From: Odontesthes bonariensis
Lineage: Eukaryota > Chordata > Actinopteri > Atheriniformes > Atherinopsidae
Length of the DNA: 64,000 nucleotides
Direction: 5' to 3'
Assembly (NCBI RefSeq): GCF_027942865.1
Contig: NC_134520.1
Coordinates: forward strand, 36,925,188 to 36,989,187
Position 1 is the first letter of the stretch. The number at the start of each line of letters is the position of its first letter. The notes under the pieces are model-generated. The model ran no database searches. It was not told the origin of the DNA and saw only the letters and a program-made list of their open reading frames with translations. Positions 45,548 to 57,728 of this stretch are shown here, in pieces. The translations under genes and the position numbers were made by a program.

Positions 45548-48500
45548 GAGTGAGAAACTAAGTGAACCCCTGATCCAGCAGCTGGTAGCAGCAGTGAGTG
45601 AGAAACTAAGTGAACCCCTGATCCAGCAGCTGGTAGCAGCAGTGAGTGAGAAACTAAGTGAACCCCTGATCCAGCAGCTGGTAGCAGCAGTGAGTGAGAA
45701 ACTAAGTGAACCCCTGATCCAGCAGCTGGTAGCAGCAGTGAGAAACTAAGTGAACCCCTGATCCAGCAGCTGGTAGCAGCAGTGAGAAACTAAATGAACC
45801 CCTGATCCAGCAGCTGGTAGAAGTTGTGAGTGAGAAACTAAGTGAACCCCTGATCCAGCAGCTGGTAGCAGCAGTGAAAAACTAAGTGAACCCCTGATCC
45901 AGCAGCTGGTAGCAGCAGTGAGTGAGAAACTAAGTGAACCCCTGATCCAGCAGCTGGTAGCAGCAGTGAGTGAGAAACTAAGTGAACCCCTGATCCAGCA
46001 GCTGGTAGCAGCAGTGAGTGAGAAACTAAGTGAACCCCTGATCCAGCAGCTGGTAGCAGCAGTGAGTGAGAAACTAAGTGAACCCCTGATCCAGCAGCTG
46101 GTAGCAGCAGTGAGTGAGAAACTAAGTGAACCCCTGATCCAGCAGCTGGTAGCAGCAGTGAGAAACTAAGTGAACCCCTGATCCAGCAGCTGGTAGCAGC
46201 AGTGAGTGAGAAACTAAGTGAACCCCTGATCCAGCAGCTGGTAGCAGCAGTGAGTGAGAAACTAAGTGAACCCCTGATCCAGCTGCTGGTAGCAGCAGTG
46301 AGAAACTAAGTGAACCCCTGATCCAGCAGCTGGTAGCAGCAGTGAGAAACTAAATGAACCCCTGATCCAGCAGCTGGTAGAAGTTGTGAGTGAGAAACTA
46401 AGTGAACCCCTGATCCAGCAGCTGGTAGCAGCAGTGAAAAACTAAGTGAACCCCTGATCCAGCAGCTGGTAGCAGCAGTGAGTGAGAAACTAAGTGAACC
46501 CCTGATCCAGCAGCTGGTAGCAGCAGTGAGAAACTAAGTGAACCCCTGATCCAGCAGCTGGTAGCAGCAGTGAGTGAGAAACTAAGTGAACCCCTGATCC
46601 AGCAGCTGGTAGCAGCAGTGAGTGAGAAACTAAGTGAACCCCTGATCCAGCAGCTGGTAGCAGCAGTGAGAAACTAAGTGAACCCCTGATCCAGCAGCTG
46701 GTAGCAGCAGTGAGAAACTAAGTGAACCCCTGATCCAGCAGCTGGTAGCAGCAGTGTGTGAGAAACTAAGTGAACCCCTGATCCAGCAGCTGGTAGCAGC
46801 AGTGAGTGAGAAACTAAGTGAACCCCTGATCCAGCAGCTGGTAGCCGCAGTGTGTGAGAAATTAAGTGAACCCCTGATCCAGCAGCTGGTAGCCGCAGTG
46901 TGTGAGAAACTAAGTGAACCCCTGATCCAGCAGCTGGTAGCAGCAGTGAGTGAGAAACTAAGTGAACCCCTGATCCAGCAGCTGGTAGCAGCAGTGAGAA
47001 ACTAAATGAACCCCTGATCCAGCAGCTTGTAGCAGCGGTGTGTGAGAAACTAAGTGAACCCCTGATCCAGCAGCTGGTAGCAGCAGTGAGTGAGAAACTA
47101 AGTGAACCCCTGATCCAGCAGCTGGTAGCAGCAGTGAGTGAGAAACTAAGTGAACCCCTGATCCAGCAGCTGGTAGCAGCAGTGTGTGAGAAACTAAGTG
47201 AACCCCTGATCCAGCAGCTGGTAGCCGCAGTGAGTGAGAAACTAAGTGAACCCCTGATCCAGCAGCTGGTAGCAGCAGTGAGTGAGAAACTAAGTGAACC
47301 CCTGATCCAGCAGCTGGTAGCAGCAGTGAGAAACTAAATGAACCCCTGATCCAGCAGCTGGTAGCAGCAGTGAGAAACTAAGTGAACCCCTGATCCAGCA
47401 GCTGGTAGCAGCAGTGAGTGAGAAACTAAGTGAACCCCTGATCCAGCAGCTGGTAGCAGTGAGTGAGAAACTAAGTGAACCCCTGATCCAGCAGCTGGTA
47501 GCAGCAGTGAGTGAGAAACTAAGTGAACCCCTGATCCAGCAGCTGGTAGCAGCAGTGTGTGAGAAACTAAATGAACCCCTGATCCAGCAGCTGGTAGCAG
47601 CAGTGAGAAACTAAGTGAACCCCTGATCCAGCAGCTGGTAGCAGCAGTGAGAAACTAAATGAACCCCTGATCCAGCAGCTGGTAGCAGCAGTGAGAAACT
47701 AAGTGAACCCCTGATCCAGCAGCTGGTAGCAGCAGTGAGTGAGAAACTAAGTGAACCCCTGATCCAGCAGCTGGTAGCAGTGAGTGAGAAACTAAGTGAA
47801 CCCCTGATCCAGCAGCTGGTAGCAGCAGTGAGTGAGAAACTAAGTGAACCCCTGATCCAGCAGCTGGTAGCAGCAGTGTGTGAGAAACTAAATGAACCCC
47901 TGATCCAGCAGCTGGTAGCAGCAGTGAGAAACTAAGTGAACCCCTGATCCAGCAGCTGGTAGCAGCAGTGAGAAACTAAGTGAACCCCTGATCCAGCAGC
48001 TGGTAGCAGCAGTGAGAAACTAAGTGAACCCCTGATCCAGCAGCTGGTAGCAGCAGTGAGTGAGAAACTAAGTGAACCCCTGATCCAGCAGCTGGTAGCA
48101 GTGAGTGAGAAACTAAGTGAACCCCTGATCCAGCAGCTGGTAGCAGCAGTGTGTGAGAAACTAAATGAACCCCTGATCCAGCAGCTGGTAGCAGCAGTGA
48201 GAAACTAAGTGAACCCCTGATCCAGCAGCTGGTAGCAGCAGTGAGTGAGAAACTAAGTGAACCCCTGATCCAGCAGCTGGTAGCAGCAGTGAGTGAGAAA
48301 CTAAGTGAACCCCTGATCCAGCAGCTGGTAGCAGCAGTGAGAAACTAAGTGAACCCCTGATCCAGCAGCTGGTAGCAGCAGTGAGTGAGAAACTAAGTGA
48401 ACCCCTGATCCAGCAGCTGGTAGCAGCAGTGAGAAACTAAGTGAACCCCTGATCCAGCAGCTGGTAGCAGCAGTGAGAAACTAAGTGAACCCCTGATCCA

Positions 48501-48988
48501 GCAGCTGGTAGCAGCAGTGAGAAACTAAGTGAACCCCTGATCCAGCAGCTGGTAGCAGCAGTGTGTGAGGAACTAAGTGAACCCCTGATCCAGCAGCTGG
48601 TAGCAGCAGTGAGTGAGAAACTAAGTGAACCCCTGATCCAGCAGCTGGTAGCATCTGTGAGAAACTAAGTGAACCCCTGATCCAGCAGCTGGTAGCAGCA
48701 GTGAGTGAGAAACTAAGTGAACCCCTGATCCAGCAGCTGGTAGCAGCAGTGAGTGAGAAACTAAGTGAACCCCTGATCCAGCAGCTGGTAGCAGCAGTGA
48801 GTGAGAAACTAAGTGAACCCCTGATCCAGCAGCTGGTAGAAGTTGTGAGTGAGAAACTAAGTGAACCCCTGATCCAGCAGCTAGTAGCGGCAGTGAGTGA
48901 GAAACTAAGTGAACCCCTGATCCAGCAGCTAGTAGCGGCAGTGAGTGAGAAACTAAGTGAACCCCTGATCCAGCAGCTGTTTACATCT
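45548..48988. repeat. 44/48-bp minisatellite, more than 70 units (long allele)
   Basis: Units carry AACTAAGTGAACCCCTGATC and CAGCTGGTAGCAGCAGTGAG. The 48-bp form adds GTGA and is in frame, giving open stretches of a 16-residue repeat (SEKLSEPLIQQLVAAV); the 44-bp form breaks the frame with a stop, so no long protein results. Variants GTGTGTGAG and TAGAAGTTGTG recur in groups, showing block duplication (for example 47400-47614 and 47721-47935). Confidence 0.96.
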
Positions 48989-49053
48989 GTTTACACCTTG
49001 AAACTAGTTTTATTACAAGATTATCAGATACCTGCAGACTCGGTTTAGTTTTA

Positions 49054-49278
49054 TCACTCCGAATTCCAGATAGCATGTCCACTGTCTGTTTCCTTGAATG
49101 ACTTGCTGCTATCAGTTGTGTGTTTTGCCTTTAAGTGATATTTTAGACTGGAACTACTACGCTGAGAAGACAATTCAACTTGGCAGAGTTTACAGATGAC
49201 TTTGGTTCTGTCGACTCCGCCGTCTGGAAGAACTTTAACATGAAAATGGCCGAGTAAAAGTTCCGTACCCTTCTCCAT
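49054..49278 (-). pseudogene. hAT transposase N-terminus with BED finger (copy B)
   Basis: Same frame as 40137-40349, starting MEKGTELLLGHFHVKV, with VICKLC and YHLKAKH. Homology stops at about 49078; the last residues (HAIWNSE) come from adjoining DNA. It is a dead fragment. Confidence 0.78.
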
Positions 49279-49324
49279 GTTTGGTGGATCCGCCGATTAC
49301 TTTCTTTTCCTGTTCCACAGCAGA

Positions 49325-49722
49325 CAGCAGCAGACTTTTACAAAATAAAAGCCTGTGAGCAACAGACTTTTACAAAATAAAAGCCTGTGAGCAACAGACT
49401 TTTACAAAATAAAAGCCTGTGAGCAACAGACTTTTACAGAATAAAAGCCTGTGAGCAGCAGACTTTTACAAAATAAAAGCCTGTGAGCGACAGACTTTTA
49501 CAAAATAAAAGTCTGTGAGCGACAGACTTTTACAAAATAAAAGCCTGTGAGCGACAGACTTTTACAAAATAAAAGCCTGTGAGCGACAGACTTTTACAAA
49601 ATAAAAGCCTGTGAGCGACAGACTTTTACAAAATAAAAGCCTGTGAGCGACAGACTTTTACAAAATAAAAGCCTGTGAGCAACAGACTTTTACAAAATAA
49701 AAGCCTGTGAGCAACAGACTTA
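49325..49722. repeat. 32-bp tandem repeat, about 13 units
   Basis: Same unit as 40378-40500 (CAGACTTTTACAAAATAAAA, GCCTGTGAGC), expanded here. Confidence 0.95.
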
Positions 49723-49739
49723 CCCATCGTATTTATCTG

Positions 49740-50112
49740 AGCTTTTAACAGTCCTGGCAGAGCTCTGAGGTCAGCAGATCAGTTTCTGCTGGAAGTGCCC
49801 AGGTCAGAATACAAACCCTGGGGTGAGCGAGCCTTTTCCCAAAGCTGCCCCCAGGCTCTGGAATAAGTCCCCCGTCCAGCTGCGTCTTATTTCTGACCCG
49901 GGCCTCTTCAGATCTGGGCTAAAAACCTGCTTATTTAGGATGGCTTTAATACCCAGTAGCATGATGACACTTTTATCTTATTTTTTATTGCTTTCACTGT
50001 TCTTTCATTGTTTTTATTTGTGTTTACTTATTCTTCTCTTTATTTATTACCTGCTGTAAAGAACTTTGGTACATCGTAAGGACTGTCTGTAAAGGGCTGT
50101 AGAAATAAAGTA
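49740..50112 (+). mobile_element. L2-type LINE 3' end with ORF2 C-terminus
   Basis: The frame from 49823 reads PKAAPRLWNKSPVQLRL, then GLKTCLF, the usual C-terminal end of L2-clade ORF2, followed by a T-rich UTR and AAGGGCTGTAGAAATAAAGT. 5'-truncated, hence dead. Confidence 0.78.
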
Positions 50113-50261
50113 CATTTACATCAGAAAGAAACAACATTTCAGAATGTAGACAAATACAGGATAAAAAGTGCACGTAGGTGTGGATGCACGGACACATCAA
50201 ACTTCCCAAAGCATCGACGAACATCTCCAAAACGCACCTCTGATTAAGAGTCAGACATGAG

Positions 50262-51096
50262 TAGGGATGGGAATCGAAAACCGGTTCTTGTTGAGAACCG
50301 TTTCCCAGTGTTTCAATTCCTTGGAATCGTTTTGGCGACTTTGCAAACGATTCCCTTATCGATTCCAGTGGGCGCGAATGACGTCACCACGCAGCGTTGC
50401 GTGGCGAGTCCAGCGCAGCCAGCAGCCAACAGTAAACATGGCGCCCAAGCGGTACAAACGCTCGAAAGTTTGGTTACACATCCCTAAAAAAGACGACAAC
50501 AGGGCAACTTGCAAAGTGAATATTTCACCTAAGGGAGGAAATACTACCAACATGCAATAACTATGAATGAATGATTAACGTTGGTGAATCTGAACCCAGC
50601 AACGTTAGCAGCGTTAGCAACGTTAGCATGTCCTCGGCTAACACTGCAGGTAACTAACTAACAAACACTGCCTATCATGTTAGCACCATTTGCCTGATTG
50701 TAAAAGCTGCTGTTAGTAACGGTTAAGGATAAATGTAAAGCCTTCTCAGGCATTACATTTAGATGAAATCATGAGAGACAGAGCCTGACTGGCTCAGAGC
50801 CAGAGGCTGGTGGTACTACCCCCAGTTCACCTCTACCTCCAGCTTCTCCTTTCACCAGAGCAGGAAGAGTTCAATTACCCAGGCCAGGATAGACCGATGT
50901 GGGCCTCACCGTTGTTGGGTTTGTGAGCTCATGACTCGTGTTACTTCCAAACTAAACAAAGTTGATGCTAATCGACCGGTTTGTTGTCCTTTTTCTCCAA
51001 ATGAGAATCGATAAGGGAACCGACAAAGAACCGAATCGTTAAGCAGAATCCAAAATGGAACTGGAATCCTAAAAATATTATCAATTCCCATCCCTA
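50262..51096. mobile_element. hAT-like element with a broken BED-finger start (835 bp)
   Basis: Ends are TAGGGATGGGAATCGA and, inverted, TAGGGATGGGAATTGA. The plus-strand frame from 50438 begins MAPKRYKRSKVWLHI, resembling a BED-finger N-terminus, but only one cysteine of the finger remains and a stop follows at about codon 41. ACGTTAGCA words cluster near 50600. No clear target duplication. Confidence 0.7.
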
Positions 51097-51188
51097 GATC
51101 AGATGAACTTATTACACCTGATGATTGCATGAATCTGAACGTTTTCATTCAATCTGCAGAAACTTTTTAATCCGTGTTGGACAACAGA

Positions 51189-52111
51189 TTATAAGAGCGG
51201 CGTTTCGTTCACACCATGTTTTGCAAGATTAAAACTAGTTTTGGTGTGAATTTTCATGTGTGAAGTCAAATTCGAACCCTGAGTGAAATCTTTCCCGCAG
51301 ACTCGGCAGGAGTACGGCCTCTCGCCCGTGTGGATTCTTCTGTGGACTTGCAAGTGACTCTTCTGAACGAAGCTTTTACCGCACGTCTCACAGGAGTAGC
51401 GCTTGTCGTTCAGGTGATACCTCATGTGGACGTTCAAGTGGCCGCGCTGCACGAACTCTTTCCCGCACATCTTACAGGAGTACGGCTTCTCGCCCGTGTG
51501 AGTTCTCACGTGAACCAACAAGCCGTAGCTGTGGCTGTAGCTTTTACCGCAGGTTTCACAGGAATAGCGTCTCTCAGCCGTGTGAATGGTGCTGTGATGC
51601 CTCAGGAAGGACGTCTGGCTCTTCTTCTCTGCACAGGTGTTGCATGCATACGGCCTCTCACCTGCACGGCTGCTGTAAAGTGTGCTCATCCCAGGCTCAA
51701 AGTTAAAATCTTTACCACAGACGTCACACTGCAGAAACGTTTCACTCTGAGCAGAATCCCAGCGACTCTCCGGCGGAGACGAGTCGTCCAGGTTCTCCCC
51801 TGGTCTGTGATGTGTCCTCCGAGGCTGCAGCTCTGTGTTCAGATATAATCCGACAGGTTTATGGTCGGTTCCCTGCTGATCCGGGCTCTGATTCAGAGTG
51901 AAGAGATGTTCCCGGTTCGGTTCCGGCTCAGTGGTGTCGTTCTCCTCATGAGTCCCCAGCTTCAGGAAAAACGGCTCCTTTTCCTGAGATGTGCAGAGCT
52001 GCCCCAGTTCCCCTTTCATCTGTGGTTCTGGTTCCTCCTGTTCCAGACCCGGGTTCTCAGGAGAGGAACCCGGGTCTGGAACCTCAGCACTGTCATGGTG
52101 CTGCGTGGGGT
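51189..52111 (-). CDS. C2H2 zinc-finger protein, last exon
   Basis: The minus-strand exon starts after acceptor CTCTCCCCTCTCCAG (splice at 52111, phase 1) and gives 306 codons to the stop at 51189. It has an acidic N-terminal module of a type common in teleost zinc-finger families (EQEEPEP, ELGQLCTSQE), then fingers: one degenerate (CDVC with histidines lost), one with CNTC and an HSTIH end, and four good ones (CETC, CKMC, CETC, CRVC) with TGEKPY/TGERPY linkers. It is probably a DNA-binding nuclear regulator. The exon at 60401-60793 carries a paralogous acidic module and ends in a matching phase, so the two may belong to one gene. Confidence 0.85.
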
Positions 52112-53800
52112 CTGGAGAGGGGAGAGAGTGCAGTTACAGAGTGCTTCATGTGAACAGAACTCAGCACACAAAACATTACTCCTACTTTCAGACATTCTGA
52201 AGAAGTCATGTTCATCGATTTATAGATGAATGGACACCTCAGAGGATTTCTGGTTCCCAGCAAACCCTGAATGAAAACGACATGAAAGCTATACTCAGAA
52301 TGAAAAACATCATAATAAAGATCCTCACATCTGCATAAACAAGACAGGAGAACATACATTTCCATTTGGAAGGATGCAAAAGCCCTGAATATATCAGATA
52401 AAACCAACAGATCAAGATGTTTCCATGTTCACCACCTGCTTAAAGGGAAAGTATATGTTATATTCTACATGTTTTTTATGAATTTTTTATGTTGTACAGT
52501 TGTGAAATTATTTTATCAATGGAGAAATTGAGCAGCCTTGCTTTGTTGTCTACAGTAGTAGATCAACCCTCATCTTACTTTGAAGCTCCCAGAAGTGACG
52601 TCGACGCAGCTTTAGCAGCAGAAAAGCTATCAGGCTTGTGTTGATAATAATAAACTCCTGGACTATGTACAAACTTCCAAATGCATGCATGTGAGTACAG
52701 ACCATATTTGTACGACTGTAGAAGTTTGGTGTCATGACATGTGATTTTAGTGTGGTAATTTTGGAGATACTGCCAGGGTCCGTTAGCGCTTGTGCTAAGC
52801 TATTCGGGATAACTCAGTAACTCAGCTGATGTTCAGCCAATATCGGAAAAACTTCGGGTGGGCTACTTGGCTGGATGTCACGGTTCAAATGACCCCAGGG
52901 TGAATCTACTCCGAAACACTTTCTAAGGCTGCATCGAACGGTAACGTTGTGTCCGCTGTCATGTTGGATTAACACTCTACAAGCTTCGGTGTAGCCATAG
53001 ACGTCGTCATCGTCTTGCTGCCCCCCCCGTTCTGTGATTGGTTCCCAAACTCTGGCAAAAATAAGGGCGCTGGTTTCCAGGCTGACTTTGCAGTGAGAAT
53101 GAAATCGCACGCAAAGCAGCATGGGAATTCCCAGGCTAGAGATAATGCCTAATTTGCATAATTAAACATACAAATTTCTAAAACTTGTAATACATTTGTT
53201 TTTCATACTTGTATAAGTAATCAACTGAGGAAGTTTCATGGTGATATCTATTATTTTAACATATTACCCTATTCACCTGTAGTGTCTCGCCTTAAAGAAT
53301 AAAAAACAAAGCTTGCAAAAAGCCCGACCCTAAACAGAAAGGCGGGTGAGAACAGCTGCTGGGGACAACCTGGCCTTCAGTTCAGCAGGAATGCTGCTTG
53401 GGGGGCCCGAGTTTGTCAAACTACAGTAAAGAGATTCCTGAGATGGTACACGAAGGTCGATTAAACTTTATGAGCACAACAGGCTCCAGTTAAACATCTT
53501 CAGTTGAGCCACTCAGGCAGGTTAAACTGATAAAAACAACTTTAATACAGAGAAAATAACAATTAATAAACAAAACAGATTTGGAGTGTTTTTTATTTAA
53601 ATGAGAAAATACAACAAACCAACATCAATTATAAAGTTCAACAATGAAAACAAACCAACACTAAAAAAATAATGCTTATTTAACATCAGTCTCACACTTA
53701 TCAGCATAACACCTCATACACTATAGTAATGATGCAGTAATAACATAATAAAAACAGGTAATACTGCAGTAAAAACACAGTAACAGTCAGTGTATTGTCC
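52112..53800. other. Non-coding DNA, probably intron or spacer
   Basis: No gene is recognised on either strand. 53280-53800 is AT-rich and lies just 3' of the ZMYM-like gene, so may hold its 3' UTR. Confidence 0.45.
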
Positions 53801-56652
53801 TCAAAATATCTGCTTCCTGGCGTTTTTACTTGCAAAGTCCTCAATGAGGTCCTCGTATGACAGCTGCTGGCACATCTCATGGTTGATGCTGATTATTGCC
53901 AGAGCAGCGAGGCGCTCCCGTGCCATGGAGGAGCTCAGGTAGGTCTGGATGAGCTTCAGCTTGGAGACGCTCCCCTCTGCCGAGGCCGCCGGCAGCGTGC
54001 AGGCGATCCTCAGGGCGATCCACAGGTTGGGATACAGTTCCTCCAAATGTTTTCTGTGGATGAAGGTGAGGAGCTCCAGAGCGGCCATGTCCTCAGAGGG
54101 CAAGCTGGGCAGGTTTTTGATCTCCACAGCCAGCTCCTTCCCATCAACGTCACCTCCATCTCCGGAGCTTAAAGTCCTGCAGAGGTTGTCACACTGGTTG
54201 CACAACTCCTGATCGTCCAGTTTATGGAAATTGAGCAGAACTCCAAACCTGGCGTTCAGATCACCGAGCGTTTCAAACCTTTCCTTTAAGGATTCAATGG
54301 CTGCGTCAACAACAACGTTAAAGAACGCTGCTTCCAGCCTCTTCGTGGCGTCTGCCGCGGGCTCTTCTGGGGCTTCGTAGGCAAAGTGCCTTGCTGTGCT
54401 CCTCAGTCTTTTCTCCTTCAGCTCAGCCTCCACATTCATGGCCTCACACATGTCCCCAGCAGAGGCCCGAGCAGAAGCAAAGCCGGCCTCTCTGTAGTCC
54501 GTCAGAGACGTTTTGGCCTTGGCGAGGAGGTCCGCGGCCACATCCAGCCGCACGCCGGCGGACTGCAGGAGCCTGCTGACGTGGTTCACACGGTTCAGGA
54601 TGTCACACCACACCACTGTGCAAAGGAGGAACCGGTATGAACCGACCTCCTCTGCCAAGCTTTGGGCTTCAACCTTGGTCAGAGGGTCCGTGGCCGTGTC
54701 CCTGAGCTCCAGCAGCGCTTCCCTTACGTCGGAGGCCTGGTACCGCACTGCCTCTATGCCGCCAACACGGCTCTCCCACCGAGGGCCACTCCAGGTCTCC
54801 AGTGCAACGCCGACATGTTCCCTGAGGATTGTCCATCTTTGTGGGGCTGCTGAAAAAAGGCCGAACAGTTTCTGCACAATGCCGAAGTAGCTGCCGGCAT
54901 CGGTTGAAGCCTTGGCTGCTTCAGCCACCACCAGGTTTAGGGACTGTGCCCCACGGGGAACATAGAGGGCAGGAGGATTCTTCTCAAGAAGCCTGGCTCG
55001 AGCTCCCTGGTTCCTCCCTTTCATGATGGCACCACTATCATACGACTGCCCTCTGCAATCATCAAAGGGAATATTCAGCTCCATCAGTTTGTTCAGAATC
55101 AGAGATGACAAACCAAGACCGGCTGCTTGAGGAGCCCCAAGAAATCCCAGAAAATGTTCCTTGATTTCTGGTGCTTTGCCCATTTTGACAGTCCTTATGG
55201 TGACTGACCTCTGCTCCTGGTGGCTCGCATCGGGAGTACAGTCCACAATGATTGAATAATATCTGGACTGTTTAATCTCGGCCACCATTGTGTCCAACAT
55301 TTTCCCGCTGATGGAAGCAATAAGTTCATTTTGGATGATATTTCCAAGATGGCTGGAAGGACCGAAGCGGCCACTCTCGATGTGCTGAATGTGCTGCTTC
55401 ATGACGGGATCAAATTTAGCAAGAAGCTCCACCTCTTGTGAGAAACTTCCATTATTCTGCTGGTGTAACGCGTTCGATGAACCTCGAAATGAAAGATTCC
55501 TCTCAGAGAGGGATTGTATGATGGAGACTAGGCGAGTCAGGACATCTCTCCAGCGCCTCGTTTCCACTTCCAGTAGAGTCCGTTCGGCTCGGCCTGTCGA
55601 GTTTACAGTTCGTAAACGCAGCTCCAAATCTCTCCAGGTTGCCATGTGTGTCGTGTGCTCCGGACTCCTTTCGTGACTTTTTAAAAGTGCGCCCAGGTTT
55701 TGCCAGTCAGTGAGTCCCTCGGTTATTAATTTGTATTCCTTTTTTGAAAATAATTTGCAACAAAAGCAGTAAAGGGCATTGTTTTTGTTTGAGTAGGTGA
55801 GCCAGGTCCGCTTTATCTTCTCCCCGTTCACTAATGTTCTGTGAAAGTAATGATGATGGCAGCTTCTGCCATCTTCTTTTTTGGGGAATGTGAAATCGGG
55901 GCTAATCTGAAACGGTCCTCTACCTGCTACATCAGTCCTGAATGAATCAGAGAGAACTGATGGCCAGTCAGCTGGATCTACCGGTTTACCAAAAACAGAC
56001 AGCTGACCATATAGATCTGCGGATGAAGATGAGCTTGCTGCTTCCTGGTCCGAAGGAGGTCCAGAGTAATATGATGGTCCCGGGGCTGACTGGTCCGAAG
56101 GAGGTCCAGAGTAATATGATGGTCCCGGGGCTGACTGGTCCGAAGGAGGTCCAGAGTAATATGATGGTCCCGGGGCTGACTGGTCAGCAGGAGGTCCAGA
56201 GTAATATGAAGGTCCCGGGGCTGACTGGTCAGCAGGAGGTCCAGAGTAATATGAAGGTCCCGGGGCTGACTGGTCAGCAGGAGGTCCAGAGTAATATGAT
56301 GGTCCCGGGGCTGACTGGTCAGCAGGAGGTCCAGAGTAATATGAAGGTCCCGGGGCTGACTGGTCAGCAGGAGGTCCAGAGTAATATGATGGTCCCGGGG
56401 CTGACTGGTCCGAAGGAGGTCCAGAGTAATATGAAGGTCCCGGGGCTGACTGGTCAGCAGGAGGTCCAGAGTAATATGATGGTCCCGGGGCTGACTGGTC
56501 CGAAGGAGGTCCAGAGTAATATGATGGTCCCGGGGCTGACTGGTCAGCAGGAGGTCCAGAGTAATATGATGGTCCCAGGGCTGACTGGTCAGGGAGTTTG
56601 GAAGATCCCTCTGGCTCAATGTCTGGAGCTCCAAAATATTTTAGAATTGCTC
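53801..56652 (-). CDS. ZMYM1/DUF4371-like hAT-derived protein with N-terminal 15-residue repeats
   Basis: The minus-strand exon opens after acceptor TTTGTCTTTGCAG (splice at 56652, phase 1) and stays open for 949 codons. Order: ILKYFG start; twelve copies of a 15-residue repeat with the core GPSYYSGPP; a TTF/MYM-type zinc finger (TWLTYSNKNNALYCFCCKLF); a DUF4371/RNase H-like region with IVDCTPD and GQSYDSGAIMKG; and a hAT C-terminal dimerisation region (SAEGSVSKLKLIQTYL, ERLAALAIISI). The usual C-x2-H before SLNLV is replaced (RGAQSLNLV), so cutting activity is doubtful. A possible upstream exon ends at 57231 (AGGATAAAG, donor GTAAGG) in compatible phase but shows no ATG after its last stop. 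Could be a decaying transposon gene or a domesticated one. Confidence 0.82.
56051..56591. repeat. 45-bp in-frame tandem repeat, 12 units
   Basis: Units such as GGTCCAGAGTAATATGATGG followed by TCCCGGGGCTGACTGGTC encode the repeats of the ZMYM-like protein. The final residue alternates A/S and the DNA differs at few sites, so the array is young or homogenised. Confidence 0.95.
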
Positions 56653-57728
56653 CTGCAAAGACAAAGCTCCTTCGGTTACCAAGCAAAATAGAATAAAATA
56701 GAGCATATTCCTATTTCACAATTGCAATGATGTTGCAGTAATGCAGAAAATGAATCTGTTTTCATATTAAACATTGAAATGCACAGCGTCCCTTCAAAGC
56801 TCGTAAAGCTTTGCATTCATTTACACATTGTACAAAGCTAAGAAAAATAATCCACTGCCACAATATCATAAAATAAATCAACATGATGCCTAACATTTGT
56901 ACATCACTTTTAAATCATAAACAGTAGCACACTTCTACTTAGAGGCCTATAAAATACACACCAAACTTAGCAAATTAAGTAAGTGAAAAATATCTGAGAG
57001 ACAACTTCCACTGAGCAATGACGGAGCAGGACAACAACAACATGCTAGAATCTGAATAAACGGGTCTGGAGTCGGTCGTTCCCATGGGAGGACAGACATG
57101 TGACATATTCATTTTATAAAGCAAACACTAAATCCTAGCCAGCTACATAACATTTATCCGAGGCTAGCTCGCAGGAAAAGGCGTTACACCTCCAGCTACA
57201 TCAGCCCACATCACCCAACACATGCCTTACCTTTATCCTGAGACCGTTTTCCTTCCTCAGTTTTGTTTTTCTTCCGTCTTTCCGCACAACTAACGTAACT
57301 TCTTTTTTATGCCCTTTCGGCGTTTGTCTTGTTTACTTTTCTCGCTAACGGGAAGGATGGGTAGGTTCGCCCCAACGAGCTTTCGTCATACGTAACGTGA
57401 AGATAGCTAGCGTAGCTACCACGCTAGATCTTTTCAACGTCAGCATGGCAAGCGTACGGACTAACTCAACTGTTTCATTGAAAGAAATCCCCTTCAGTCG
57501 GGGGGTAACAATGAGGATAAATTGGCAACCAAACAATCAGGACCTCCAAGAACAAATTTAAATATAAAACAAATTTCTACCAAAGGGAGGGAAATCATAA
57601 CCCAGGATTTTCGCGGAGCCGGTATGAACGGAAAACTTGGCTAGCGGAAGAAAAAAAAAAAAAAATTATGACAGCCGACTACTGCTACATATTAATTTAC
57701 CCACTGAATGGGTCACTTTAGTCATCAT
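56653..57728. other. Leader region of the ZMYM-like gene
   Basis: It contains the candidate upstream exon (57231-57306, minus) and otherwise no supported feature. Confidence 0.4.

Noticed and set aside
45548..48988. CRISPR-like array
   Set aside because: The units are contiguous tandem repeats with no unique spacers and no cas genes; the DNA is eukaryotic.
51330..51848. Plus-strand 172-codon frame
   Set aside because: Antisense to the C2H2 zinc-finger exon.
56653..56686. ATG at 56686 as the start of the ZMYM-like protein
   Set aside because: The first residues read through a strong splice acceptor (TTTGTCTTTGCAG), so this ATG is probably intronic.
55942..56691. Plus-strand frame with GPKEVQSNMMVPGLT repeats
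   Set aside because: Antisense shadow of the 45-bp repeat in the ZMYM-like gene, whose frame continues into recognisable domains on the other strand.
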